A stretch of 15,712 nt of DNA from Bordetella parapertussis. Its GTDB lineage: Bacteria > Pseudomonadota > Gammaproteobacteria > Burkholderiales > SG8-41. The stretch is from assembly GCA_945870465.1 (NCBI GenBank), contig CAMBSS010000101.1:1-15712 (forward strand), given 5' to 3'. The translations under genes were made by a program, and so were the position numbers. The notes under the pieces were generated by a model that made no database searches, was not told the DNA's origin, and worked only from the letters and a program-made list of their open reading frames with translations. Shown here piece by piece: positions 7,487 through 14,251 of this stretch (its first letter is position 1; each line of letters begins with the position of its first letter).

Positions 7487-7895
7487 GCGCGATCCCGCCG
7501 CAAGCCGATCGCAGGCAAGAAACTACAGGGCCCTGCAATCCAACAAGCTGCTGTTTCTCACCCGCCAATCTCGAACACCGCATCGACGACGATAGACACA
7601 TTGAAGCGCAGCCCGCTGACACCCATGACGGTGGCTTGGTTCGTCATTTCATACTCCATGCGAGTGTTAAAAATTGCTTTGAAAGTGCCGCCGCCTAATC
7701 ATGACCGGTTAGATTTTCCAATCGAATGATTTTTCGCTGACCGAGAGCGCATCAAAAACATGCATAGAGGAATTTGACACGTTCAGATGAGTTGTTGGCG
7801 TGAATTATTCCCGCATTCGCGCATGCGGCATCTAAATTCGAGAGTTATTTCACACGACCGTTCATCACCGTTTGTCGAACGTTCATCGTGAAGTG

Positions 7896-7924
7896 TTAAC
7901 GTCTCGCCACTAAGAGCTTATTCT
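7896..7924 (+). promoter_or_regulatory. possible sigma-70-type promoter of the riboswitch/pilin transcript
   Basis: TTAACG (7896-7901), a 17-bp spacer and TATTCT (7919-7924) are moderate matches to -35 and -10 boxes. A start near 7931 would cut off the 5' strand of the first aptamer's closing stem (CAATC at 7926-7930), so either the start is earlier or a promoter further upstream is used. Confidence 0.3.
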
Positions 7925-7925
7925 T

Positions 7926-8012
7926 CAATCGCACTACTGGGCAAACCCGACCGAAAGGCGGGGGCGCAAAGTCACCGGTCTAAAGAGCGGAAGCTCCATG
8001 ACGGCGGGATTG
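7926..8012 (+). promoter_or_regulatory. class I cyclic-di-GMP riboswitch (GEMM-I), copy 1
   Basis: The conserved core GGGCAAACC is at 7939-7947. It is followed by the P2 arm CCCG-A-CC-GAAA-GG-CGGG with a GNRA tetraloop, the junction CGCAAAG (7965-7971), and P3 beginning GTCACCGGTCTAA. P3 can be closed by GTCA/TGAC and holds an inner GAGC-GGAA-GCTC hairpin. The closing stem P1 is CAATC (7926-7930) with GATTG (8008-8012). This order and these motifs match the GEMM-I family. The aptamer has GGG, not a G-to-A change, before CAAACC; as I recall, that favours c-di-GMP over 3',3'-cGAMP. It is read toward the minor pilin operon. Confidence 0.85.
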
Positions 8013-8093
8013 CAGCGAGTACATCATGTTTTGATTTTGACTCGCAGTTCTTCCCGCCTGAGTAGTTCCTCTCCGCTGAGTACTCCCAAGTGA
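7998..8093 (+). CDS. possible short leader ORF starting inside riboswitch copy 1
   Basis: GGAAG (7989-7993) is followed after four bases by ATG and 31 sense codons (MTAGLQRVHHVLILTRSSSR...) ending in TGA at 8091-8093. The same GGAAG-ATG layout, at the same place in the motif, is used by fimT in copy 3. It could be a translated leader controlled by aptamer folding, or a coincidence of motif structure. The peptide resembles nothing known to me. Confidence 0.25.
   Translation: MTAGLQRVHHVLILTRSSSRLSSSSPLSTPK
8003..8058 (+). promoter_or_regulatory. large hairpin overlapping the 3' side of riboswitch copy 1 (candidate expression platform)
   Basis: GGCGGGA (8003-8009) pairs with TCCCGCC (8052-8058), and GCGAGT (8015-8020) pairs with ACTCGC (8040-8045) further in. 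The outer stem uses G8008 and A8009, which also belong to the closing stem P1 of the aptamer, so the two folds compete. No U-tract follows, so this is not a standard intrinsic terminator. Confidence 0.5.
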
Positions 8094-8136
8094 CTCGCCT
8101 GCAGCATGGCGCGCGGTAAACAGCATTAGTTTGAGT

Positions 8137-8228
8137 AGTGCCTGAAAAGGGCAAACCCGACTTAAGGACAGGGGCGCGAAGTCGCCGACCTAAAGAACGG
8201 AAAACCTAAGTCGTTAAGTAATAGCACT
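8137..8228 (+). promoter_or_regulatory. GEMM-I riboswitch, copy 2 (partly diverged)
   Basis: GGGCAAACC at 8149-8157 is followed by a weaker P2 arm (CCC...GGG around CTTAAG, with no GNRA loop), the junction CGCGAAG (8175-8181) and the P3 signature CCTAAAGAACGGAA. P1 is AGTGC (8137-8141) with GCACT (8224-8228). The core and closing stem are kept, while the tetraloop and junction differ from copy 1, so ligand binding may be weaker. Confidence 0.7.
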
Positions 8229-8305
8229 GCCTAAAAAGAGGGTAAACCCGACCGCAAGGTGGGGCCCGGTCTAATGAACGGAAGATGCCATGATAGCGAA
8301 ATTGC
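8229..8305 (+). promoter_or_regulatory. GEMM-I-like motif, copy 3, lacking the junction and carrying the fimT start
   Basis: GGGTAAACC at 8240-8248 and a perfect P2 (CCC-G-ACC-GCAA-GGT-GGG, GNRA loop) are kept, as is CCGGTCTAATGAACGGAAG. About 10 bases are missing between P2 and P3, including the CGCAAAG junction, and no P1 partner is seen. The 3' part GGAAGATGCCATGATAGCGAA aligns with the end of copy 1 and supplies the fimT ribosome site (GGAAG, 8280-8284) and ATG (8290). It is probably a decayed aptamer reused as a translation start region. Confidence 0.6.
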
Positions 8306-8901
8306 CTAGTAGCACAGGCGCACCCAGCGCGGTTGACGCGACCCGCGATCGTTGGTCGCCACGGCCTTCGCTCGCGGTGCCGCTATCGTTCCGCGGCCGC
8401 TGGGGGCCAGGCCGAACGGGCCGGCGCGGCGAGCAAGGCTTCACCCTGACGGAATTGATGACTACGCTTGGCATAGTCGCGATTCTTTCAATCATCGCTG
8501 TCCCGTCACTCACTTCCATGATCGAGGTGCAGCGAGTCAAAACCGCCACGTTTGATCTCTATGCGGCCATGAGCTACGCACGCAGCGAGGCGATCAAGCG
8601 CAACGCCGTGGTCACCATTGCGCCGCGCGGTGGTAGTTTTACCAACGGCTATGATCTGACGGTCGGCGGTTCGGCGCTGAGGAGCCAGGCTGGAAGCCCC
8701 ACAGTCGCCATCACTGCGTCCGCCGGGACGCCCCTCGCTTATGACGGTTCCGGGCGCATGACTGCATCGTCGATTTACCAGTTGCAATTAACTTCCACAC
8801 AAGATAGCAGCATCGCCAAACGCTGCCTGGTCATCAGCCCCAGCGGCCGCGCGAGCATACGCGTGGATACCAATAAAGACGGCAACTGTTTTAACGGCTG
8901 A
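8290..8901 (+). CDS. fimT: FimT/GspH-family minor type IV pilin
   Basis: The product is a pseudopilin of the minor pilin complex that primes type IV pilus assembly in the inner membrane. It is 203 residues. The prepilin peptidase site is EQG|FTLTELMTTLGIVAILSIIAVPSL, with cleavage after G50 and Glu at +5 of the mature protein, then the hydrophobic N-terminal helix (VQRVKTATFDLYAAMSYARSEAIKRN) and a GspH-like beta domain. The start at ATG 8290 has GGAAG five bases upstream. It gives an unusually long leader of 50 residues, against the usual 5-30; the only later candidate is GTG at 8377, without a visible ribosome site. It is the first gene of a five-gene operon behind three riboswitch motifs. 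pilV starts 1 bp after the stop. Confidence 0.88.
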   Translation: MIAKLPSSTGAPSAVDATRDRWSPRPSLAVPLSFRGRWGPGRTGRRGEQGFTLTELMTTLGIVAILSIIAVPSLTSMIEVQRVKTATFDLYAAMSYARSEAIKRNAVVTIAPRGGSFTNGYDLTVGGSALRSQAGSPTVAITASAGTPLAYDGSGRMTASSIYQLQLTSTQDSSIAKRCLVISPSGRASIRVDTNKDGNCFNG

Positions 8902-8902
8902 T

Positions 8903-9481
8903 ATGCGGCGCCAGAAACAAACCGCTGCCGGTTTCACGCTCATCGAGGTCCTGGTGACGCTCGCGATCATTGCCATAGGCCTGCTCGGGCTGGGGGCATT
9001 CCAGGTGCGCGTGCAACAGGCCGGATTGGAGGCGTATAACCGCGCGCAAGCGCTCGTTATCCTCAGCGCCATGGTCGATCGCATCAACGCCAATCGCCTG
9101 ACCGCTCCTTGCTACGCGACAACAACGCCGGCCGGCAGTCCCTATCTGGGCTACGTGGATGCGAACCATGTCGGAGCAATAAGCTGCAGCGGATTTGGCG
9201 ACGTCAATACCCAGCAACTGGCCGTCAACGACCTCAACGAGTGGGATCAGATGCTCCAGGGCGCCAAAGAAGCGATGGCGGGCAACGCTACCGGCGGGGC
9301 GCTGGGTGCGCGCGGCTGTATCAGTTTCGATGCCGCAACTTCGACCTATACCCTTGCCGTTGCCTGGCAGGGCACGGTCGAGACAGCGGTGCCGACGGTC
9401 AATTGCGGCAACAACGCCTACGGATCAGAGTCGCTGCGCCGCGTAGTCTGGGCCACATTCAAGCCGGCCGCCCTGCTATGA
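8903..9481 (+). CDS. pilV: PilV, minor type IV pilin
   Basis: The product is 192 residues. The leader MRRQKQTAAG is cut before FTLIEVLVTLAIIAIGLLGLGAFQ, a class III prepilin signal with Glu at +5 of the mature protein and a long hydrophobic helix. The helix-end pattern (GLLGLGAFQVRVQQAGLEAYNRAQA) is typical of PilV. The C-terminal part has four Cys (PCYATT, SCSGF, GCISF, NCGNN), which could form disulphides in the periplasm. PilV works with FimT, PilW and PilX in the priming tip complex that also carries PilY1. The start is 1 bp after the fimT stop, and the stop overlaps the pilW start by 4 bases (ATGA), so translation is probably coupled. Confidence 0.9.
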   Translation: MRRQKQTAAGFTLIEVLVTLAIIAIGLLGLGAFQVRVQQAGLEAYNRAQALVILSAMVDRINANRLTAPCYATTTPAGSPYLGYVDANHVGAISCSGFGDVNTQQLAVNDLNEWDQMLQGAKEAMAGNATGGALGARGCISFDAATSTYTLAVAWQGTVETAVPTVNCGNNAYGSESLRRVVWATFKPAALL

Positions 9482-10575
9482 GAATGCCGACCCATAACGA
9501 GCGGTGCGCCGCCGCACGCAGCCGCGGGTTCACGCTGATTGAACTGATGATCGCGCTGGTCATCGGCATGCTTGTTCTCGGCGGGATGCTTTCATTTTTC
9601 GCGGATTCGAACCGGGCTTACGCGGAGCTCAAGAAGACCATCGAGCATACGGGGAACGGCAGCATGGCGATGTCCATACTCGCCCAGGACATCAATCATG
9701 CCGGCTATTACGGCGAGTTCTACAGCCTGCCGGCGGCGGGCGCCGCGCTGCCCGATCCGTGCCTGATGACACCGGCCGCGCTGTACAGCGCGCTCGCGTT
9801 TCCGGTTCAGGGATACGACGCGCCACTCCTGTCGCCGTTGAGTTGCCTGAGCGACGCCAATTTCATGCCGGGCACGGACATCCTGGTGGTGCGTTACGCC
9901 GAGTACGCCGCGCTGATAGCAGCCGATGTTCCGCAAACCGGCGAAGGTTATCTGCAGGCAACGACCACCGCCGCCGAAGTGCAGATCGGCGCCGGCAACG
10001 CCGCCGTGGGCACGACCAAAACGGCCGATGGCTCGGCGGCCGCCATTTTCAAGAAGGACGGCGTTACCGCGGCGGACATCCGGAAACTCGCGGTGCATAT
10101 TTACTTTATCGCTCCATGCAGCGTGCCGGCCAACGGCAGCGACACCTGTAGCGGTGCCGCGGACGACGGCGGCAGGCCGGTGCCAACGTTAAAGCGCCTC
10201 GAACTTACGGCCGTCGGCAACGCCACCGTATGGAGTATCGCGCCGCTCGTCGATGGCATACGCAACCTGCAGATCGACTACGGGATCGACAACCTGCCCG
10301 CGGCACAGGATCCCGCGACGAACCAATTCGGCGACGGCGCACCTGACATGTATGTGACCGCGCCCACGCCGGCCGACTGGCCCAACGTGGTCAGCGTCCG
10401 CATCAATTTTATCGCCGTGTCGACACAGCTCACCGCAAGGTATGTCGACTTCAAGACCTATAACCTGGGTTTGGCGGGAACGGTGGGGCCGTTCAATGAC
10501 GCATTCAAAAAACATCTGTTCGCCGGCACTGCGCGCTTGAACGATGTCAGCGGACGGCGCGAGATACCGCAATGA
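9478..10575 (+). CDS. pilW: PilW, minor type IV pilin
   Basis: The product is 365 residues, usual for PilW. The leader MRMPTHNERCAAARSRG precedes FTLIELMIALVIGMLVLGGMLSFFADSNRAY, with Glu at +5. The start at 9478 was chosen for its ATGA overlap with pilV. ATG 9484 is a slightly shorter alternative. The open frame extends upstream to 9109, but that part lies inside pilV and is out of its frame. The large C-terminal periplasmic domain contains the segment IDYGIDNLPAAQDPATNQFGDG and ends in the pilX overlap. PilW is a central part of the initiating minor pilin complex at the pilus tip. Confidence 0.92.
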   Translation: MRMPTHNERCAAARSRGFTLIELMIALVIGMLVLGGMLSFFADSNRAYAELKKTIEHTGNGSMAMSILAQDINHAGYYGEFYSLPAAGAALPDPCLMTPAALYSALAFPVQGYDAPLLSPLSCLSDANFMPGTDILVVRYAEYAALIAADVPQTGEGYLQATTTAAEVQIGAGNAAVGTTKTADGSAAAIFKKDGVTAADIRKLAVHIYFIAPCSVPANGSDTCSGAADDGGRPVPTLKRLELTAVGNATVWSIAPLVDGIRNLQIDYGIDNLPAAQDPATNQFGDGAPDMYVTAPTPADWPNVVSVRINFIAVSTQLTARYVDFKTYNLGLAGTVGPFNDAFKKHLFAGTARLNDVSGRREIPQ

Positions 10576-11000
10576 CGAGCCCTAAACGCCAGCGCGGCGC
10601 GGTACTTCTCGTGGGCCTCGTTATTCTCATGCTCATCACGATGTTCGCCATCTCCTCCGCCAACATGAACTCCGCGGATTTGCGCATCGTGGGTAATTAC
10701 CAGTCGAAAATGATGGTGACCCAGAACGTGCAGCAGGCAATCGAGGCGGTGCTGAGTAACGTGAACAATTTCAACACCCCGGTTGCCCAGACCATCACCG
10801 TCAACGGTATCGCGGTTGCCGTCAGCCCGCCCGCGTGCCTCGGTGTCGCGATTGCCGAAAACTATACGGCGATCAACAACATCACGCTGTATGACACCAA
10901 CTGGGCGGTCACCGCGACCGCGGCCGACCCGCTTACCAGCGCAACGGCGACCGTCACCCAGGGCGTGCGCATCCGCTTGCCCACCAATTTTTGTCCGTGA
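10572..11000 (+). CDS. pilX: PilX, minor type IV pilin
   Basis: The product is 142 residues. Leader MTSPKRQRG is followed by AVLLVGLVILMLITMFAISSANMN. As is usual in PilX, the mature protein begins with Ala and lacks the Glu at +5, with Val there instead. The domain after the helix (DLRIVGNYQSKMMVTQNVQQAIEAVLSNVNNF) matches the PilX N-terminal region. The ATG overlaps the pilW stop as ATGA, so translation is probably coupled. PilX belongs to the same tip complex and is thought to link the minor pilins to PilY1. It is at the short end of the family. Confidence 0.88.
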   Translation: MTSPKRQRGAVLLVGLVILMLITMFAISSANMNSADLRIVGNYQSKMMVTQNVQQAIEAVLSNVNNFNTPVAQTITVNGIAVAVSPPACLGVAIAENYTAINNITLYDTNWAVTATAADPLTSATATVTQGVRIRLPTNFCP

Positions 11001-11022
11001 TAAACACGGGAAAGAGATCAGC

Positions 11023-14000
11023 ATGACGTTCAATTTTCGCCACCTGTTAATCCGAATGGTCTGCGTGCTACTGGCCTTTCCCGTTCCCGCGCTGGCGGAG
11101 GACATCGATATTTACAACGGCAATCCCGCCGTTGTCGGCGTTGCGCCCAACGTTCTCATCATCCTGGACAACTCGGCCAACTGGAGTGCCGCATTTGACG
11201 GCGGGACGAAATTCAGCTCCGAGATGGCGACGTTAAGCACCCTCGTCGGGACCCTGAATACCAACCTCAATGTCGGCGTGATGGCTTTCGGGGAAAACGG
11301 GCCGGGCACCGGCAGGCCGATTACCGCGTATATCCGATACGCCGTGCGCAACATGACGGCGGGCAACAAAAGCGCGCTCCAGAGCATGATTTCAGGTTTG
11401 AATATCAATAATGACAAGGGCAGCAATGCGCCCTATGGCTTTTCGCTATTCGAGGCTTACAAGTATTTCGGCGGCGGCGGCACCAGCCAGGCACCGCAGA
11501 ACGCCCAGAATTTCGGTCCCGCCGCGTTCGGCGGATTTGGTCAGCCCAAGCGCGATTACTCCGGCAATGGCGTCGCCAATACCGCCGGCGCGCTGGCGGG
11601 CAATGCGTTTGCCTCCGCGGCGAGCAGCACGTATGTGAGCCCGGTGTCCGATGCGTGCCAGAAGAACTACGTCATAATCCTCAGCAACGGTATGCCCCCG
11701 AACGGCTCGGACCTCGGCAACCCGAGCGCCAGCACCTTGCTCGGCAATGTGGGCGGCGCGAGCGCCATCTCCACCATTCCGCTGCCCAATGTCACCGCCC
11801 AAGGGAACATCGGCGACGAGTATGCGCGCTTTCTGTATCAGACCGACGTGAGCAACCTGTCCGGCAGCCAGAACATCGTGACGTACACGGTCAATGTCTA
11901 TGACCCGGCGCACATGACCGGCAGCGACACGTCCAATATCGTGTTGCTCCAAAGCATCGCCAACCAGGGACACGGGCGCTATTTCGCCGCGACCAGCGCC
12001 GCCGCGCTGCGCGACGCGCTGCAGACGATTTTTAACGAAGTGCAAAGCATCAACAGCGTATTTGCCTCGGTGACGCTGCCGGTTTCGGTCAACGTGCGCG
12101 GCACCAACTTGAACCAGATTTATCTCGGCGGTTTCCGCCCCGACCCGGACAGCTCCCCGCGCTGGTTCGGCAACCTGAAGCAATACCAGCTCGCCTATAA
12201 CGCCAATACGGGCACGGTATTCCTCGCCGACGTGAACGGGAACGTCGCGGAAAGCGCCGCCACCGGTTTTATTGCCGACGGCGCCGTCAGCTTCTGGACT
12301 TCGTCGTCGGCGTTCTGGTCGTTCAGGCCTTCCGGCAATCCGCTATCCGGCTCGGACTCGCCGGACGGGCCCATCGTGGAGAAAGGCGGAGTCGCCCAGC
12401 GCATCCGCACGCTTTATCCGAACCCCGATTCAACGCTGGCGCAGACCCGCAAGATCTACACCTGCAACGGCACCTGCCCGGCGGCCGCCAATGCGTCGCT
12501 GGCGACGTTTCCGTTCGATACCACCAACATCAGCCCTTCGGCGGCCGCGAACATCAGCGCATTCGGCGCGAGCGGCGCAACCGAAGTGACCAACATCATC
12601 AACTGGGTGCGCGGCAAGGATAACGCCGTCGACGAGAATCTCAATGGCAGCTTCACCGATATCCGCGCCTCGGTGCACGGCGACGTGCTGCATTCGCGGC
12701 CGGCGGTGGTGAACTATAACCGCAACGGCGACGATAACGACGTCGTTATCTTCTACGGCGCCAACGACGGCCTGTTTCGCGCCGTGAAAGGCGGGCAGAA
12801 CGCGAGCGACGGAAATGAGAAATGGGCGTTCGTGCCGACCGAATTTTTCCCCGGACTTAAACGTCTGCGCGACAACTCGCCGCCCATCGGCTCCACCAAT
12901 ACCAAGCCCTACTTCGCGGATGGCTCGGTGGGTGTGTACCAGCTCGACGCGAACAATGACGGCAAGCTGGTGGCCGCCGACGGCGACAAGGTCTACCTTT
13001 ATATCTCGATGCGCCGGGGCGGCCGCTTAATCTACGCGCTCGATGTCACCGACCCGGACAATCCAAAATTCATGTGGAAGCGCGATAACACGAGCCCCGG
13101 CTACGCCGAACTCGGCCCGACCTGGGCCGAACCCAAGGTCCACAAAATCCGCGCCTCAGCCAACCCGGTGCTGATTTTCGGCGCCGGCTACGATCCCGCG
13201 GTGGAGGATCAGGATCCGATTCCGTCAGGCACGACGGATACCATGGGCCGCGGCATTTTCGTGGTCGACGGGATTACCGGCAATGTGCTGTGGCAGGCCG
13301 GTCCCGTTGTGCCCGCGTCGCAGTCGCCCGGCGAAGTATTCCAGAGTGTGTCCAACATGACATATGCGATTCCGTCCGACGTGGCCGTCCTCGACCGCAA
13401 CAACGACGGCTATGCGGACCGCCTCTACGTCGGCGATACCGGGGGCAATGTATGGCGCGCTGACATCAACGATCCGTCACCGGCGAACTGGACCGTGAAC
13501 AGGCTCGCTTCGTTCGGATTCGCCGAGTACGGGACGGTGAACAGCCGGCGCAAGTTCCTGTATCCGCCCGACGTGGTGCTTAGCAAAGACGCTAACGGGC
13601 CATATGACGCCGTATTGATCGGCTCAGGCGACCGCGAGCATCCGTTCAACGGCGCCGGCACTACGACCAATCCGCTGATCAACGCGGTAACCAACCGGTA
13701 TTACATGATCAAGGATCGCAATACCGGTTTCACATACTCGGGCGCAACGATTGCCGAGGGCGGTTTGTACGACATGACCAATACCCTCACGTCGGCGCAG
13801 ATCTCCGCGGCGAGCTCGGCGCTGGCCAGCGCCCAAGGATGGTATATCACCCTGTTGACGGGAGAAAAAGTGGTCAGCAGCTCGGTGACCCTGGGCGGCG
13901 CGACGTTTTTCAATACCAACCAGCCCACCGCGCCCGCACCAGGTGTATGCACCGGCAACCTCGGCATCGCGCGCGAGTACTCGGTCAATTTCCAGACGGG

Positions 14001-14205
14001 CGGGCCGATCTCCCCTCTCAATGGCGCGGCCAACTCGAGCCGCTTTCTGGTGCACGCGGGCGGCGGCTATCCGCCCTCGCCGGTCGCCGCCATCGTGAGC
14101 ATCGGAGGCAAGCTGCAGCAGGTCCTGATTTCGGGCACCTCGGTACGGCAGCCACCGGCCGCCCTGATCGGCGCCCGCATACGCACCTTCTGGAACCAGA
14201 AGTAG
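11023..14205 (+). CDS. pilY1: PilY1, type IV pilus tip adhesin / anti-retraction protein
   Basis: PilY1 sits at the pilus tip, promotes extension and adhesion, and senses surfaces in relatives. The ATG at 11023 follows GGGAAAGAG. The product is 1060 residues. The signal peptide MTFNFRHLLIRMVCVLLAFPVPALA is cleaved before EDIDIYNGNP. An N-terminal von Willebrand A-like domain begins with LIILDNSANWS (D49-S55, MIDAS-like DxSxxxS). The C-terminal half is the PilY1 beta-propeller, with Ca2+-loop-like segments DANNDGKLVAADGD (from 642) and DRNNDGYADRLYVGD (from 791) and the common GTTTNPLINAVTNRYYMIKD region. The large upstream extension of the open frame to 10783 is not used. It closes the operon; no pilE follows. 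No terminator is seen. Confidence 0.95.
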   Translation: MTFNFRHLLIRMVCVLLAFPVPALAEDIDIYNGNPAVVGVAPNVLIILDNSANWSAAFDGGTKFSSEMATLSTLVGTLNTNLNVGVMAFGENGPGTGRPITAYIRYAVRNMTAGNKSALQSMISGLNINNDKGSNAPYGFSLFEAYKYFGGGGTSQAPQNAQNFGPAAFGGFGQPKRDYSGNGVANTAGALAGNAFASAASSTYVSPVSDACQKNYVIILSNGMPPNGSDLGNPSASTLLGNVGGASAISTIPLPNVTAQGNIGDEYARFLYQTDVSNLSGSQNIVTYTVNVYDPAHMTGSDTSNIVLLQSIANQGHGRYFAATSAAALRDALQTIFNEVQSINSVFASVTLPVSVNVRGTNLNQIYLGGFRPDPDSSPRWFGNLKQYQLAYNANTGTVFLADVNGNVAESAATGFIADGAVSFWTSSSAFWSFRPSGNPLSGSDSPDGPIVEKGGVAQRIRTLYPNPDSTLAQTRKIYTCNGTCPAAANASLATFPFDTTNISPSAAANISAFGASGATEVTNIINWVRGKDNAVDENLNGSFTDIRASVHGDVLHSRPAVVNYNRNGDDNDVVIFYGANDGLFRAVKGGQNASDGNEKWAFVPTEFFPGLKRLRDNSPPIGSTNTKPYFADGSVGVYQLDANNDGKLVAADGDKVYLYISMRRGGRLIYALDVTDPDNPKFMWKRDNTSPGYAELGPTWAEPKVHKIRASANPVLIFGAGYDPAVEDQDPIPSGTTDTMGRGIFVVDGITGNVLWQAGPVVPASQSPGEVFQSVSNMTYAIPSDVAVLDRNNDGYADRLYVGDTGGNVWRADINDPSPANWTVNRLASFGFAEYGTVNSRRKFLYPPDVVLSKDANGPYDAVLIGSGDREHPFNGAGTTTNPLINAVTNRYYMIKDRNTGFTYSGATIAEGGLYDMTNTLTSAQISAASSALASAQGWYITLLTGEKVVSSSVTLGGATFFNTNQPTAPAPGVCTGNLGIAREYSVNFQTGGPISPLNGAANSSRFLVHAGGGYPPSPVAAIVSIGGKLQQVLISGTSVRQPPAALIGARIRTFWNQK

Positions 14206-14251
14206 CGCGGCCGCCGGTCTGACCTGCGAGTTGCTACCGGTTCAAACTTAC

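Larger units (their letters stand above)
7267..7925. other. region without a convincing gene, upstream of the riboswitch array
   Basis: This interval holds the IS3 relic at 7378-7486 and a 33-codon minus-strand reading frame at 7558-7659 (MEYEMTNQATVMGVSGLRF..., with a GGAG before an internal ATG) that I do not recognise and hold at low confidence. From about 7700 the DNA is visibly richer in A and T than the flanking genes, as in a regulatory region. It contains an isolated TTGACA (7774-7779), the direct repeat CGTTCATC at 7859-7866 and 7880-7887, and TTAACG(17 bp)TATTCT (7896-7924). No RNA gene was recognised before 7926. Confidence 0.6.

Noticed and set aside
7795..7812. Sigma-54 promoter upstream of the riboswitches (TTGGCGTG...TTCC)
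   Set aside because: The -24 half is partial and the -12 GC is missing at the required spacing, so the match is too weak.
9109..9477. 5' extension of the pilW open frame
   Set aside because: It lies inside pilV in another frame. The prepilin signal and ATGA overlap place the start at 9478.
10783..11022. 5' extension of the pilY1 open frame
   Set aside because: It overlaps pilX out of frame. A clear signal peptide and ribosome site place the start at 11023.
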